DNA from: Phytophthora sp. 'mugwort'
Lineage: Eukaryota; Oomycota; Peronosporomycetes; Peronosporales; Peronosporaceae
DNA length: 64,000 nucleotides
Direction: 5' to 3'
Assembly (NCBI GenBank): GCA_033558025.1
Contig: JAUCEF010000017.1
Location: forward strand, 1,488,001-1,552,000
The notes beneath the pieces are model-generated. The model was not told the DNA's origin. It did not search any database and worked only from the letters and a program-made list of their open reading frames with translations. The position numbers were made by a program, and so were the translations under genes. Below, one piece after another: positions 30,836 through 42,862 of the stretch (position 1 is its first letter; each line of letters begins with the position of its first letter).

Positions 30836-32230
30836 TCAAAATATGATTACGACCCGATCCGTTTACCAACTGTGCCCAGATACCGACTAACGGAGGGGGT
30901 CCCCCTATGATCCGTGATCAGCTGAACTTGGTCTCACCTTGTGTACCCGTCGGTGGGCTGGATCTGCTCTCTTGGGACTCCGAAGGATGCAGCGATGTAA
31001 GTCTTGAACGTCCTGGCGGGTCGCGGGGACGTGGATCAGCGCGGAAGTCTTCGCTGTGCTGCCGTTATTGGTTCCGATCTGTGGTAGTCGACCTTTGATC
31101 GGGGGCCTGGACTTGATCCGAGGCCGAGTTTGCCGTGTGGCGTTATTCCTTTCTTTTCCTTGAGTTGCTTGCCGCTTCCTTTAAGCGGGATCTTGCGAGT
31201 TGAGAGTCGAAGCGATCGTCGGCCAAGCACTGAATGTCGATCGATCGAGGTATGCGCTTGAGCAGAAGTTCGTTAGCGTGGGGGAGGGTTGGCCAATATC
31301 CGATCCGATCGTCTCACCGCGACGCTTGATCTGCTACCTTGGGCTAGTTGATAGTTGGGAGGGCCAATGTAGATCCCTTTCAGCGGCACTTAAAAAACGC
31401 TTAAGTTGTCCAATGCAATTCGAGTCTGATTGTTGCTTATCCTTTTCTGGTCCTATCTTCCCATCCTGAACCCTATCTCGTACCACCTGAATCTCCTGAC
31501 CCTTGCTCTTCTTCAGCCACTCAACACGTATCGTCTTCACGCTTGCACATCCCAGAGGATGATTGCTGATCGAATCTCTATCTGCTAGATCGCGTATGTC
31601 CGAACGCGTATGTCAATCTGACAATATCGTTCGGCCCGATCTGCCAGATCGCGTATGTCCTGAACATATATGTCGATCTGACAGATCGAGGATGTCGGAA
31701 CCTCTATGCTGATCGGCAAATACCGATCGACCAGATCCGCTCTATCTCGACCGCAAGATCGATCGATCTGCCCAATCTCGGACGGCAGGGTATAGCCGAC
31801 CTGTGGACGCCGGATCAGCCCGATCTGCCAACCCTGCGGATCCGGGGTCCGACCGAGGTCAAACGGGGTTAGATCTAGCTGATCGATTCCGTCACCCACG
31901 CCTGTCCTGATCTCTTACATTCCCCTCGACCCGGGTTTCGAATATCCCCTCGATCTTCGATCGGTCGGGTGACCACAGTATAGCGGATCTGTGTTGGGTG
32001 GTTGCCTGACCCTGGTTTCCTTCCTCGTCATCGAAGCATCTCCTTGCACCCCAGAAAAGTCGAACGTCGCCCTGCCTTTACCTCGTATCTCGATCCGGCG
32101 CGATCGCCCCCTCTTTTCACAGCTGGGGCCGCCTTTCTCACCGATCTGGCCATTCCTTAGGGATCTAATATTCTTGGTTGACGCTTCTCCACACCTCTGC
32201 AACTACAGCAATCACCAAGCCCATCATGGA
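30836..32230. repeat. GATC/CGATC-rich low-complexity tract
   Basis: About 1.4 kb dense in gatc, gatcgatc and cgatct words, without a convincing ORF. It contains a degenerate 59-bp tandem pair starting at 31581 and 31640 (tctg[c/t][c/t]agatcgcgtatgtc). It is probably a decayed satellite or the interior of a non-coding element. Confidence 0.5.
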
Positions 32231-32318
32231 AAGAGGAAGTTAGCTTGCTGGGCCTAATGCTTTCAAACGACCACACAAACAACTTTGTTTTACGTAATCT
32301 ACGTCGTTCCGTGCAGCA

Positions 32319-32760
32319 CTATCGTCTTCTCGCTGCCGCTATCACTGTCACTTCAGTCTCAGCGCTCTCGCTGCTGCTCGCCACCCCCACCTGCTTGATG
32401 TTCGTGACCTTGAGCGTATCCGTCCACGTCTGGAAGATCTTCATCACCAACTCTGTCAGTTCGAATACCCTCCAGCGTTGCCTCGGAGCAGGCATCGTCC
32501 AAGTACTCCCCACCACAAACGCCGATAACGAAGCGGTAGTTGGTGCCGACGACCACCTGCGTCCGCAGGGCCACGACCTCGACACGCGTGTCGCCCGCCG
32601 CCTAGGAGAAGCTGCTCCCGCTCAGCGCGCCCCGCAGCTGCGTCTTGTCGGACGTCACGTGGCCACGTGCCGGTCGCCCTTCATGCCTATGGTCACCACG
32701 GTGCGCTCCTCCCCGAGCTGAGTCGCTGCCAGGACGACAGCCCGCATGAGCCGGTCGATA
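32319..32760 (-). pseudogene. Cystatin-like protease inhibitor relic
   Basis: On the minus strand one frame reads a cystatin core with the inhibitory loop QVVVGTNYRF (QxVxG, about 32535-32560). A one-frame shift is then needed to read the C-terminal strands, which contain QTWTDTLKV. In-frame stops lie upstream of the core and no signal peptide is visible. In Phytophthora, secreted cystatin-like inhibitors (EPIC family) block host papain-like proteases; this copy is clearly broken. It lies among repeats, which suggests a stray gene copy. Confidence 0.7.
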
Positions 32761-33930
32761 TCGCTAGATTTTCACAAAGTGTAGACACTCAATATCTACG
32801 ACATTCGCGCAACATCTGACGATTACGCAGACGCGTTCATGCTCTCCAGAATGTCTAAAAGCAATGTAGTTTTTTTTAATCTATTCGGTATTTTATTTCA
32901 GTGTATGACATTGTGTCTTTGTCGATACGCACAACGAAATGGTGACGAGTATATGCAGTTAAGTACGAAGACACCGAAGCATTGTGTGATCTAACATCGA
33001 GCATTACTTTTTTGTGCGGGCTTGTTTACCCTGCCAGATTTCGTAATTAAATGGACGCACTATACTTATCCGTCTGGGGTATATTTCTGGTCAGTGTACA
33101 TTTCCGGTCAAGCGGAATGACTTTTGGTCTCACCTCATGGACCCAATATTGGTTCGATTTTCATCAAAATTTCGGGAGCAGTTAGGCACGCGTTACACCT
33201 ACCATTACACTTACTCGATTTTTATTAACATTTCGGGAGCAATAAGACACGCATTACACTTGGTACATTCGAGCTGTTTCTGCATGCTAATTGTTCCCAA
33301 AACGCAGGCGTCATTATTAATCGAAGGCATGTGTTGCTGTACCCGACTGGCACCGACTAACCCGGTTAGGTAGACTATATACAGGGGTTGATAGCATTTT
33401 ACTAAGAACTAATAACGCGTTGATAAGTAATATTAGTGTTTATCTTAGTAATTGTCCATTTCTAGGTTTTCTTATATTACGGTAATAATCAAACTTTAGC
33501 ATTCCCAACTTGGCATAAATTACTAAAATATCCCCAAAATGATAATGATAGCCTCATTTTAATTTAGAAGAGCTGCAGTGTGTCGTGCGCTCCAGCCATC
33601 TGGCATTAGTGAGCTCCATTCATTTCCATCAGCTCTCAAGCTCCAGATACATTCACGGCCATCAGCTGGCCGCCACTTACTAGCAGTCTTTTGTCGAGCG
33701 GCACCGACCAGCCCCATTTAAAATTTGTAGCGAGCAAGATAATGGAGTGTGCAGCTCCAAACGGCAGCTGTCCAGAGCTAGATGCAGTGGCGCCATGCTC
33801 TGTGTGTGGGAAGGGTGTCCATCATCTCTGCGGTAACGACATACAATGAGAAGTTCCACTCGAGACAAGGTACGCTACTATTTGAGCGCACTCGGTTACT
33901 CACTGTATACTGTACACTGTGAAGCTCATA
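32761..33930. other. AT-rich non-coding region
   Basis: Mostly AT-rich sequence without coding signal. It includes the 61-bp tandem pair at 33154 and short CT-rich runs near 33570-33660. Confidence 0.35.
33154..33276. repeat. Two-copy 61-bp tandem repeat
   Basis: Copies start at 33154 and 33215 (tcgattttcatcaaaatttc and tcgatttttattaacatttc); both continue cgggagca, a short spacer, then cacgc[g/a]ttacac. By eye about 75-80% identical. Confidence 0.65.
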
Positions 33931-33938
33931 GTACCCAA

Positions 33939-33960
33939 GGGTTTGGGGTTTAGGGTTTAG
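33939..33960 (+). repeat. Short telomere-like motif
   Basis: Reads gg then tttgggg, tttaggg, tttag. TTTAGGG is the oomycete telomere unit. Only one exact unit with degenerate neighbours is present, so this is an interstitial trace at most. Confidence 0.35.
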
Positions 33961-34562
33961 CCAACGTGCGACGCTGCTGCCGGCATGGTAGCCACTGGCT
34001 AAGCCAGGGCTTTGATATAAGTTATACTTATACAATTAGCTTGTAGGGGTTGCCGGAAATAATTTATTTTCCGGGTTTGTTGTACTGGAGCAATAATGTA
34101 TTTCTAGGAGGGTGAACGCTGCATTATTTATTTTTACGGGTCTCGAAAAATCGATAGACATGCGCGGATGGGGGGTCGCATCCAGTCACACGTCATCACA
34201 CGGTACAGTATTTGCTTATTCCGAGCGATCCCTTAAGCGGGCCCGAGTTTCTGACCAGCAGGATCGGTACGTTCTGATTCCGGATGTGCCCCAACATCGA
34301 ACACAGTGGAAAGGTCGTTCAGCATGGCTCAATCCATGATCGGGCTGGATCGGAATTCACTCCAGCCAATCATGGTTCAGGCGCTCCTCTTCTTGAAGTG
34401 AAACCGCACCTTCTGGAACGTCAACATTGTTCCAAGATATTCTAGAGCTAGAAGATTAGTGCATATTGGTCACTAGTGGGTTGGCAATATGCATAACTGA
34501 TTTTCCTTTTTTGTATTTGCATCAATAATGCAATTTTAGAAACACCACAATATATTCTACCC

Positions 34563-35126
34563 CTAAAACTCAACGCAAACGTCGCTTCGTCCGTCCGTCC
34601 GTCCATCACGGTCGGTCTGTCTGTCACGCCATAACGTGATTCTAGACCCAATCTCATTGGATGCCGCACAGCGAAGGCGGCCCTCATTCGCTAAAATAAT
34701 CCTCCGTCGAAGGCGGCCATTGATGGAAATATAATTAAACGATTGGTTGAAAATAAATATTTTATGTGGGCCTCCCCGCCTGGCTTTCAATATACTGGGA
34801 CCAAAACTAAACCCACCTCCGCGTACGCGGCGGCGCTCGGATAGTGCATATTTTAATGCCCTGATGGTAGCCCCGCGACATCGGCCAATGCACCCGTAGC
34901 CCAATCGCACAACATGCCCATGCAGACGCTGGCCGACTTCCTCTTCGGCCGCCTGGTCATGCTTATCTTCGTCTTGACCGTCATCTAGCTGCGAGCGACG
35001 CGTCGTGCTGAGCGCGGTAGTCCTTATAATCCTCATCCTGTCCGCGGCGCGCTTCCTATCCGATACCACACCGGCAAGAGCACACAGGACCAGTGAGCAC
35101 CTATGCTCGGGTCGAGTACAACCCAT
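34563..35126 (-). other. Open frame, possible decayed secreted-effector-like ORF
   Basis: A 187-codon frame from an ATG at 35126. The N-terminus has a hydrophobic run (CSLVLCALAGVVSD) about ten residues in, then TTALSTTRRSQLDDGQDEDK and AAEEEVGQR. Layout and composition resemble an RxLR-dEER leader, but the Arg-x-Leu-Arg motif itself is not present (RSQL). The second half is Arg-rich and runs into a tccg/tctg repeat, so it is unlikely to be original coding sequence. It may be a chance ORF. Confidence 0.25.
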
Positions 35127-36021
35127 CTCGTAGGGATGACAAGCGGCTCGTTGCCTCTGGTCGGCATGTGGGCTAAGTATTAATGGTTAGCACTCAAATA
35201 TTAATTATCACTGATTATCACTGTGATGTTGGAGGAAGCATAATCTGGTACTGATAATAATGTGTGGTGATCTGGACCTTGTGATACTACTAGTTAATAT
35301 ACCAAAATTCCCAGTGCTATCGATCCCTGCCCGTTAGCTGGATACTGATTTTGCTTCATCGCTGTTTTTTTTTTTCAAAAGCCAAAAAAATTCATTGTGC
35401 CAGTGTAGCCAACGGGATTCTACTAAGTCTCTACAGGCAGAGCTGAAGGTACCGGTACCTGATTTTTTTTTATTTCAGGTGACCCCTTGTGAACATTTCG
35501 AATGCTATCTGCACATATATGCCGCAGTTGTAATTATGCAGCTGTGTCCCCAACTCCGCCTCGTAGGTTTGAATTCGTGGACGCTTGCCGATTTCACAGG
35601 ACAGAACTGGAATCAATGCTTGTGTGATACTCGAACACACCGTAGATAACTGGATTGCATTGAGTCGTATAGAAACAATACGTCGAGTTGCAAATTGATC
35701 ATCACTGCACACCAGTGATTGTTTCCACAGCATACTGGGGCCAGGATTAGTTCATCTGAGACGCCTACACGATCTTCTCGACTTCTTCAAGGTCCATATA
35801 AAACATTCCTTCGACCACTGATCCGAAGACAGATGGACTGATTCGAAAACCCGTGTATTCGCGGAGAAAAGCTTGGTCATAATAATGTTCATTGCTTATC
35901 TCCGAGCGTTTCTCTACCAGCCACGTCGAGAATACAAACCTAAAGATATATTATCACAATGATTAATATGAGTTCAAACTGTGAAACCTTGTGATTTCTA
36001 CCTCTTCTGACAGCAACGGTA
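35127..36021. other. Non-coding region before the Gypsy cluster
   Basis: AT-rich sequence with T-runs at 35365 and 35464 and no supportable gene. Short ORFs here lack any recognisable feature. Confidence 0.35.
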
Positions 36022-36372
36022 TGTATAACGGGGTTAAATGAAGAGTGCCAAGTCACTCTTCAGAATGGTGGACCCAGGTACCCCTAAGAGATGTAACCAA
36101 CATCACTATGACGTCACAGATGTGTACCACACATATGGTACAAAAACCTCAGAATACCCAATAGGATAACATCTAAGGTACTTCATAGGTGACTTATAGT
36201 TAGTATGTAACCGCATTAAAAGCGATCACTTAGAAATATATTCAGTCTTATATCTACCTAGTTCGGTAGCAGTCCCCTCAGATCAGGGACTTGTGAAGTG
36301 CCGTTCACTAAGAGTTTGCAAACTCTCCGGAAGTACACTTCCTGTACGCAAGGTGTTGTGTGCCCCGTCACA
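36022..36372 (+). repeat. LTR-1 copy, 5' LTR of Gypsy element G1
   Basis: About 350 bp starting tgta and ending near cgtcaca. It matches, in reverse orientation, 42863-43212 (for example ccaagtcactcttcaga, aataggataacat and the stretch around ttcctgt[g/a]cg[c/t]aaggtgttgtgtg). It is followed by about 70 bp of leader and the G1 gag start, so it is taken as the 5' LTR of G1. Confidence 0.75.
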
Positions 36373-36441
36373 CTTTGTAGCACTTGCAGTCAATCCACGC
36401 CTACGCGGATTACTACCTGAACCTCTGAGGTCCTAGCAGAC

Positions 36442-39400
36442 ATGGACCGGAATGATTTTCCCCATCTGAACGACCCACCGTTTGAGTCCGTTCGTAAGAT
36501 GGCTGGCATCTTTGGCATGGATGCCTTGCGGAGCTTGGCGTCATCAACGCAAGCTGAGCAGGTCGAGCGCGTGACCGCGTTCGACATGTACGAGCGGGGG
36601 TTCATCGAACATGTTCGGAGCAACCTGTAGGTTCTGGCCGCAAAGCCGAAATCGGTCTACCCCAAGCCGTTGAGGCTGAAGGTAAACCCGTACGAGGGAA
36701 GGAAGGTGAAAATCTTCACTTCTGGAGGCGAAAAGTAGAGCTCGTAATGGACGCGCCTCTCATCGCTTCCGAGCACCTCCGAGTGGCTTTCGCCCTTTCC
36801 AACCATAGCGGCCGTGTTAAGAGTTGGACGTCTACGCGGGAAGAGACAACTTCCGGATGCTTCGCGCCTGGGCTCAACTGTGTGATCAGCTTAGAGCCGC
36901 GTTCCTCCCGGCGAACTATAAGTACCGCCAGCGGTCACGCTTCCTGTCATGTAAACAGGGAAGCCGTGAGCTACACGAGTACATCCAGGAGATGCGGGAG
37001 CACACCGCATCCCTCGGGGGAAACCCACTCCATGAACAGATCGAGGTGACAGCCTAAGCGTAGGCCCGGCCCGCCCTCATCTATTTCGGGTGCAGGCCAA
37101 TACTCTGCAAGAGGCGATCCAAGTCGCCCTCCAAGAGGGGTACAGTCACCGCCAGGCACGCACGCCGGCGGCGATTTGGGCCAGGGAAAGCGACACCAAG
37201 TCGCGAGGCCCCGAGCGGGCCAGTTCCCATGAAACTTGGGCTCGATAAGCAGCACGATATTCGCTGCTATAGCTGTGATAAGCTAGGGCACATGGCACGT
37301 GCCTGTCCTGCGGGGGGACAACGAAAGCGTGTTCTTCCCAAGCCCATCGCGCTCAAGGGTCGCTGGCGAAGGCCGCGACCCACGGTCAGGGGAACGCAGG
37401 ACACCAGTAGGGGCGGGGCGCCCTACTGGGGAAGATCTAAATCTTCATGAGCGGTGTGCGGGTGGCGCGCACCATGGCGTCTCAGCCCTTGAGAGTATTT
37501 GCACTCTCAAATCGAAGAAGGGCAGCGTTGGCTGCTAATAATACACGTACATGTACGGGGATATACCCATCCCTTCCGAGTCTTGATAGACTCCGGGGCG
37601 TCGAAGAACTTCACATGCCGCCAGACTGTTGCAGAGAACAGCAACAAGTTGGCCGATGCTTTACGAGAAAGCAAAGGCAACGGGACAGTGTCAGTACAAC
37701 AGACTGGCCGGCGGAACGGTGATTACCGTTCCCAAGATCCATGTGGATCTAGCTGTGAAGTTCGAGTACTTCGACAGCATGGAGCAGTTTACTGTCCTAG
37801 AGATGGACAAGTATGACTTTATCCTGGGCATGCCCTGGCTCGAGAAACATGAGCATGGATCAAATGGTGAAACAAAGCCATCGGTGCCAGCCGGCCCACA
37901 GTTACTGGCAGAGTATTGGTGAGTCATGTTCCCACCTCTGCCACGGACTGGGGCGTCCGAAAGAAGCGCTGGGATGCAAGAGCATCCAGTGACGTTTTGG
38001 GAGCCGCCGACGTATTGAGCGACTCCCTAGAAGCGGTGGCAGCAGAAGCTGCACCTAGTCGAGTGCGGCAGTCCTTACAGGATAGCCCTCGACCCCCGCC
38101 GGAATCTAGACCGGCAGCTGAGGCTACAAGAGTGGTGGTGCCCGGAGGCACCGACCAGGTGGGTAACCTAGGTCCACACCAAGTCACCCAGACCGAGATT
38201 AGCGAGGAAGAGGCGCGAGGCACTTCCTGTGCGGGTAACCATGTTCCACACCGAGTCCCACAGACGGAAACTGGCGAGGAAGGCGCAAAATGCGCTTCCT
38301 GTGTGGGTAACATTGTTCCACACGAAGCCCTAGAGGCTTTGGACGTCGTCAATGGGACGTCCACAGACGTGGGTAACGAAGTACCACATCACGGTCGCCG
38401 TCGACGACATAATCGACACCGCAAGTCGAGTCTGAAGTCATTTCAGACTGGCGTCGCTTCAAGCGACTCGGAACAGGCCCGACACCGCAAGTCGCGTCTG
38501 AAGTCACTTCAGACTGAATTCGCTTCAAGCGACTCGGAACAGGCCCAGTCTTCCGGCGCAGCCAGTCGAAGGGTGTTATCACATCCTCGACGGCGAGACC
38601 GGCCATCGGGTCAACGCGGGCGGCATCCAGCTAGAGCCGCTGGTAGAGTTGTCAGAGCTCCTGAACTTCGAAGCGTTGACGCCAACAGATTTCCTGGCCG
38701 ACCTGAAGGCAGGATAAATCGCGGAGGTGGTACTCTTAAAGCAAGAACCCACTCCAGAGGAATTGAATTCCTCCTCGGTCATGGACGAGGGAGTCCCCGA
38801 GGCATTCTCCTCCCAGCATGCCTCGCGCTTGGATTCTGAGATTCTCAAGAATCCAAAGGATCCAGTGTATCCTCTGACGAAGGAGTTCGAGGATGTGGTG
38901 TCCAAGGACCCACCGTCTCAACTCCCACCGGATCGTGGGATCAGGCACGAGATTGATCTCGTGCCGGGCACAAAGTACTGTGTCACAAGACAATGTCCAC
39001 TGCCTCGAGAGCAGTGCGAGGTCATTAATGCCTTCTTCGCCGCAAAGGCCAAGGCAGGCATGGTTCGGGAATCGAAATCCCCGCACTCGACGCCAACCTT
39101 CTGCGTTCGGAAGCCGAACGGGAAGTGGTGTCTGGTTCATGCTTTTAATAAGCTGACAGTGCAACGGTGCCAGCCGAGACACCCATCCCGCGAAAGGATG
39201 TGTTGTTAAAGGACACGGCCGGGTGCGAGTTATACAGCGCCCTGGATCTGGCGGATGGATACTACAGATCCTGATGCGCGAGAGCGACATCCCGCTCACC
39301 GCAGTGAGCACCCCGAGCGGTATGCTCTGGGAGTGGCTGGTGATGCCACAGGGCCTGTCTAATGCAGCGGCGACGTTCAATCGCCTGGTCACGCAGTTGT

Positions 39401-41120
39401 TTAGACCACTGCGTGCGTACGCACAGTCGTACTTCGACGACATCTTCGTCCATAGCCGTGCCGAAGGAGGCAAGACGGCTATGGAGGTGCATTTGGAGCA
39501 CCTTCGTCGCGTGTTGGAGGTCATGAGAGCGAACAAGCTCTATGCCAACATCGACAAGTGCGTCTTCGCGACGCAAGAGACCAGAGTTCTCGGTTGCTTC
39601 GTTAGCAACGTCGGCGTTCGAGCCGACTAGGAGAAGGTCAAGGCCATTTCGGCTTGGCCAAAGCGTAGGACCCGGAAGGACCTGAGGAAGTGGCTGGGCT
39701 TGGCCAACTACCTCCATAAGTACAGCGAAAGGTACGCGGGTCAGGCTAGACCTTGTTGAACCTTCTGGACAAGGATACTGACTGGCACTGGGGGCATGAG
39801 CACCAGGAAGCCTTTGACAATGTCAAGGCAAGCCTTCAGAGGGCGTCTGTCCTGGCACTGCCGGGCGAGACGAGGCCTCATCGTCGTCTGCGATGCATCC
39901 GATTATGTCTTCGGATGTGAATTGCTGCAGAACGATGCTGCCGGACGTATACGAGCGATCTCGTTTCAGTCCAGGCAGCTCAAGGCTGCCGAACGGAACT
40001 ACCCCGTTCATGACAAGGAGCTGCTTGCCATGAAGTACGCTCTTGTCAAGTTCCGGGTGCACCTTCTAAGCTCTCAGCCTTTGTGATCTACACAGATCAT
40101 GCATCCTTACAGACGACGACGAATTCGCCCCATTTGTCTCAACAGATGGCGAGATGGCTGTCCTTCTTCGCAAAATATAACTCCCGCGTCGAGTACAAGC
40201 CTGGCAAGCTCAACGTGTTTGCCGATGCGTTGTCACGCAGGCCGGACTATGAGCTGACGAACATAAGTCGCGCCACGACCGATCTATATGATCAGATACG
40301 CATGGCGTATCGGGGCGACGAAGACCACCTTTGATGCGTTTTGCGTTTCCTGGCCGTTGGCAAGGAAGCCAAGGCCGAGTGGTTCACGCCACGTCAGAGA
40401 GCCCAGCTCCATCGATACGAGTGGGCCGACGGCCTGCTCTACTATCGAGTGTAACCCACGAAACCCCTCTGGTAGTCGTTCTAAGCGACTAGGATCTCAA
40501 GTTTGACATCCTACAGGAGGCGCACGATGCGCCGTCCAGCGGTCACTTGGGCCGCGAGAAGACCTTCCAATCGTTCTCTCAGTTGTTTTGGTGGACCCAC
40601 ATGTACAAGTGGGTCGCACAATACGTGGAAGCGAGGCCCAAAACGAGTGCTCCGTGCACTAAGTGACCATACGTTCGAACTACAAGGCTAGGTTGAGCCC
40701 TACGCCATCACGACGCGACATGCATCGCGAAGTCAGAAGAGAAAACAGAGGACCTGCAAGAGCAGGCCATCTACGGGGAAGGAGGACACCTTGTAGAGAC
40801 GTTACACACCTGCCGGTTAAGCCCAGCTACACAGCGTTGGGAGGTCCAGGTCAAATGGTATGGTCTGAATGAAATCGAGACATCCTAGGAGCCCGCTGAG
40901 GCTATCCTCGAGGACGTCCCGATCCTATTCCGACCATTTGTGGCTGCAGACCCAGAAGATGAAACACGCCACCGTATGGCTGCTGCTCGCACGGAGCTTC
41001 CTGTAACCCCGGTGCCACCGGTACTCAGGCAGCCTAAGACCCGGCAGAGCGGTCGTAACCGCCGAAACAGGACGCTGCAAGCGTCGATGGAGCAAACCCC
41101 TAAACCAATGAGGGGGGAAG
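36442..41120 (+). mobile_element. Gypsy retrotransposon G1, degenerate
   Basis: Order on the plus strand: gag from 36442 (MDRNDFPHLNDPPFESVRKM, stopped after 62 codons then continued in other frames); zinc knuckle near 37260 (CYSCDKLGHMARACP); protease region with LIDSGASKNF and ILGMPWL; reverse transcriptase from about 38940, with the active-site stretch SYFDDIFVHS at 39428; RNase H (VVCDASDYVFG) near 39885; and the start of integrase near 40530 (GHLGREKTFQSFSQLFWW). The integrase catalytic core is missing and a chromodomain-like end (VQVKWYGLNEIE) follows near 40850. A polypurine tract, aggggggaag, ends the internal region at 41111-41120. Many stops and shifts make it defective. The LTR now behind it (41121) belongs to another family. 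Confidence 0.85.
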
Positions 41121-41352
41121 TGATCTGGCAACTATCTAGTACCCGACTGGTACCACTCCCAGAAAATGTCAGCTCGCAGCCGTTGAAAGCAGCTGCCAAC
41201 TCAGTGGCGCCAGGGACAGCCCCCCCCCCCTTCCCCCACCTGACTAGTACCTCGTGCAGTAGAGGCTAAGTAAGGGGGCCTAAGGAAACATAAATACAGA
41301 TCAGTTTGGAATCGGAGTCGCAACCCCGAGCACCTGAGCGAAGGAAGGAACA
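41121..41352 (+). repeat. LTR-A copy, displaced 3' LTR of element A
   Basis: About 232 bp, TG...CA ended (tgatctgg ... ggaaca). It matches 51032-51244 in reverse orientation at about 90% by eye. It is followed by tggct, which is also the 5 bp beside the other LTR-A copy. It directly follows the G1 polypurine tract, to which it does not belong by sequence. Confidence 0.8.
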
Positions 41353-42862
41353 TGGCTTCACATGGCCCACCTTAACCGAAATCGCAGCACTGCAAGCGGC
41401 TCATGTGCAGTCCGCACCAACGGCTTGCGTGACCGATCGGAATGGTATCCGTTGGGTTGGTGACACTATATGGATTCCTACGGCCGCTGCAGCCCTCATA
41501 CAGCGCCTATTCACCATCGCGCATGGTGGGGCGCGGGGGCATCGTGGAGAGGCTATAATTTCGAACCACATTAGGCGAGTGTTTTTGATTGAGGGTCTGA
41601 CAAAGCTCCTCCGACGATTTCTGCACTCCTGTTTGCTTTGTCAGCACATGAAGGGCGGCAGAGTGGTACAACGTCCATGGGGTGAGCTTTACCGCTCTGA
41701 CGTTCGCAACGGAGCTTTACACTGAAATTTTTTATACTTGGGCGATGACTTCGGGACTTTCAAGTATTTGCTCCTGTTGAAGGACAACTTCACCCACTTT
41801 TGTGAATTGGTGCTGTAGGATACCCCAACTAGCGAAGTTGCAGTCGACGCAGTGCTGGACTGGCACAGCAGATTTGGAGTGCCACCGGTTGGGTCAATGA
41901 CAATGGTTCTCACTTCAAAAACCAAGTAGTGGCTGAACTATGCAAAAGACTGAAATGTCGGCAACAGTTCGTGGTGGTGTATAGTCCGTGGGTTAATGGT
42001 TCAGTGGAACATGCAAACAGAGATGTACTGCAAGTTTTGCGTGCTATGATAGTGGAGTACCAAATTCGCACAAAAACTGGATATAGCTTGCGCCTTTGGT
42101 GCAAGCCAACATGAATCACTCTTCTGTTGCATCTCTTACAAACAAGGCCCCTGCAAAAGTAGTTCTGGGTTGCCATGTCCTGTTCCCACATATGTGCTGT
42201 TCATACCCGGTCAGCAACCCATGCACGTATCGGCCTCGGGTGAGTCTGTTGAGCAGTCGTTAGCCAAGCTACGTACCAATATTGAAGGAATGCATCGTGT
42301 AGTGACCAGCAAGCGTGAGAAGATCACGCCGCTCAACAAGTGAAAGTCTAGAGGTGATCAAGACGTAAACTTTACTGTAGGTGATTATGTGCTACGATCA
42401 CGAGTTGATGAGCGAAGACACAGCAACTACTGGTGACCTGGGAGGGCCACTCGTACAGATTCGCACTCGTTTCGTGTTCGACATCTCATTATAGGTAGCG
42501 AGCAAGATGTACACGCTTCTCGTTTAAAGTTCCACGCGGACAGCGACTTGGAGGTTACCGATGAGCTTTTGGAGCATGTTGCTGCTCAAGGCATCGTACT
42601 CAAGGTCAAACAACTACTCAGACACCGCTGGAATCCACAGCCAGCTGTTTGAACTGCTTGTGAGCTGGTGTGGACTGGAATCTATTGAGGACTCGTGAGA
42701 GCCACTCCAGTCGCTCGTACAAGATATTCCAGTGGTTGTAGATGGCTACGTGGACGCAGCCAACGATGCCAAGTTGGTGACAGTATTCAAGAAACTGTCC
42801 GCGAGCTCGTATCTCAGCATTAGTGCGGCAGTAACAGTGTTACGCCATATCTTGTCATTGTG
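41353..42862 (+). mobile_element. Gypsy element D, integrase half
   Basis: Begins HGFTWPTLTEIAALQAAHV, then a short barrel (DTIWIPTAAAALIQRLF), HHCC zinc region (AHGGARGHRGEAIISNHI ... CLLCQHMKG) and decayed integrase core (LLLLKDNFTHFCELVL, then YSPWVNGSVEHANRDVL near 41983). Then comes a C-terminal region with a DNA-binding and chromo-like end near 42450-42650 (RVRHLIIGSEQDVHASRLKF). There are several stops. Its missing upstream half (RT and RNase H) lies at 51245-52340 on the opposite strand. Confidence 0.8.

Noticed and set aside
33939..33960. Chromosome end or telomere fusion
   Set aside because: Only one exact TTTAGGG unit with degenerate neighbours; too short to mean more than chance or a trace.
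34563..34640. Microsatellite-based locus of interest (gtcc/tctg runs)
   Set aside because: Only a few imperfect tetranucleotide units; unremarkable.
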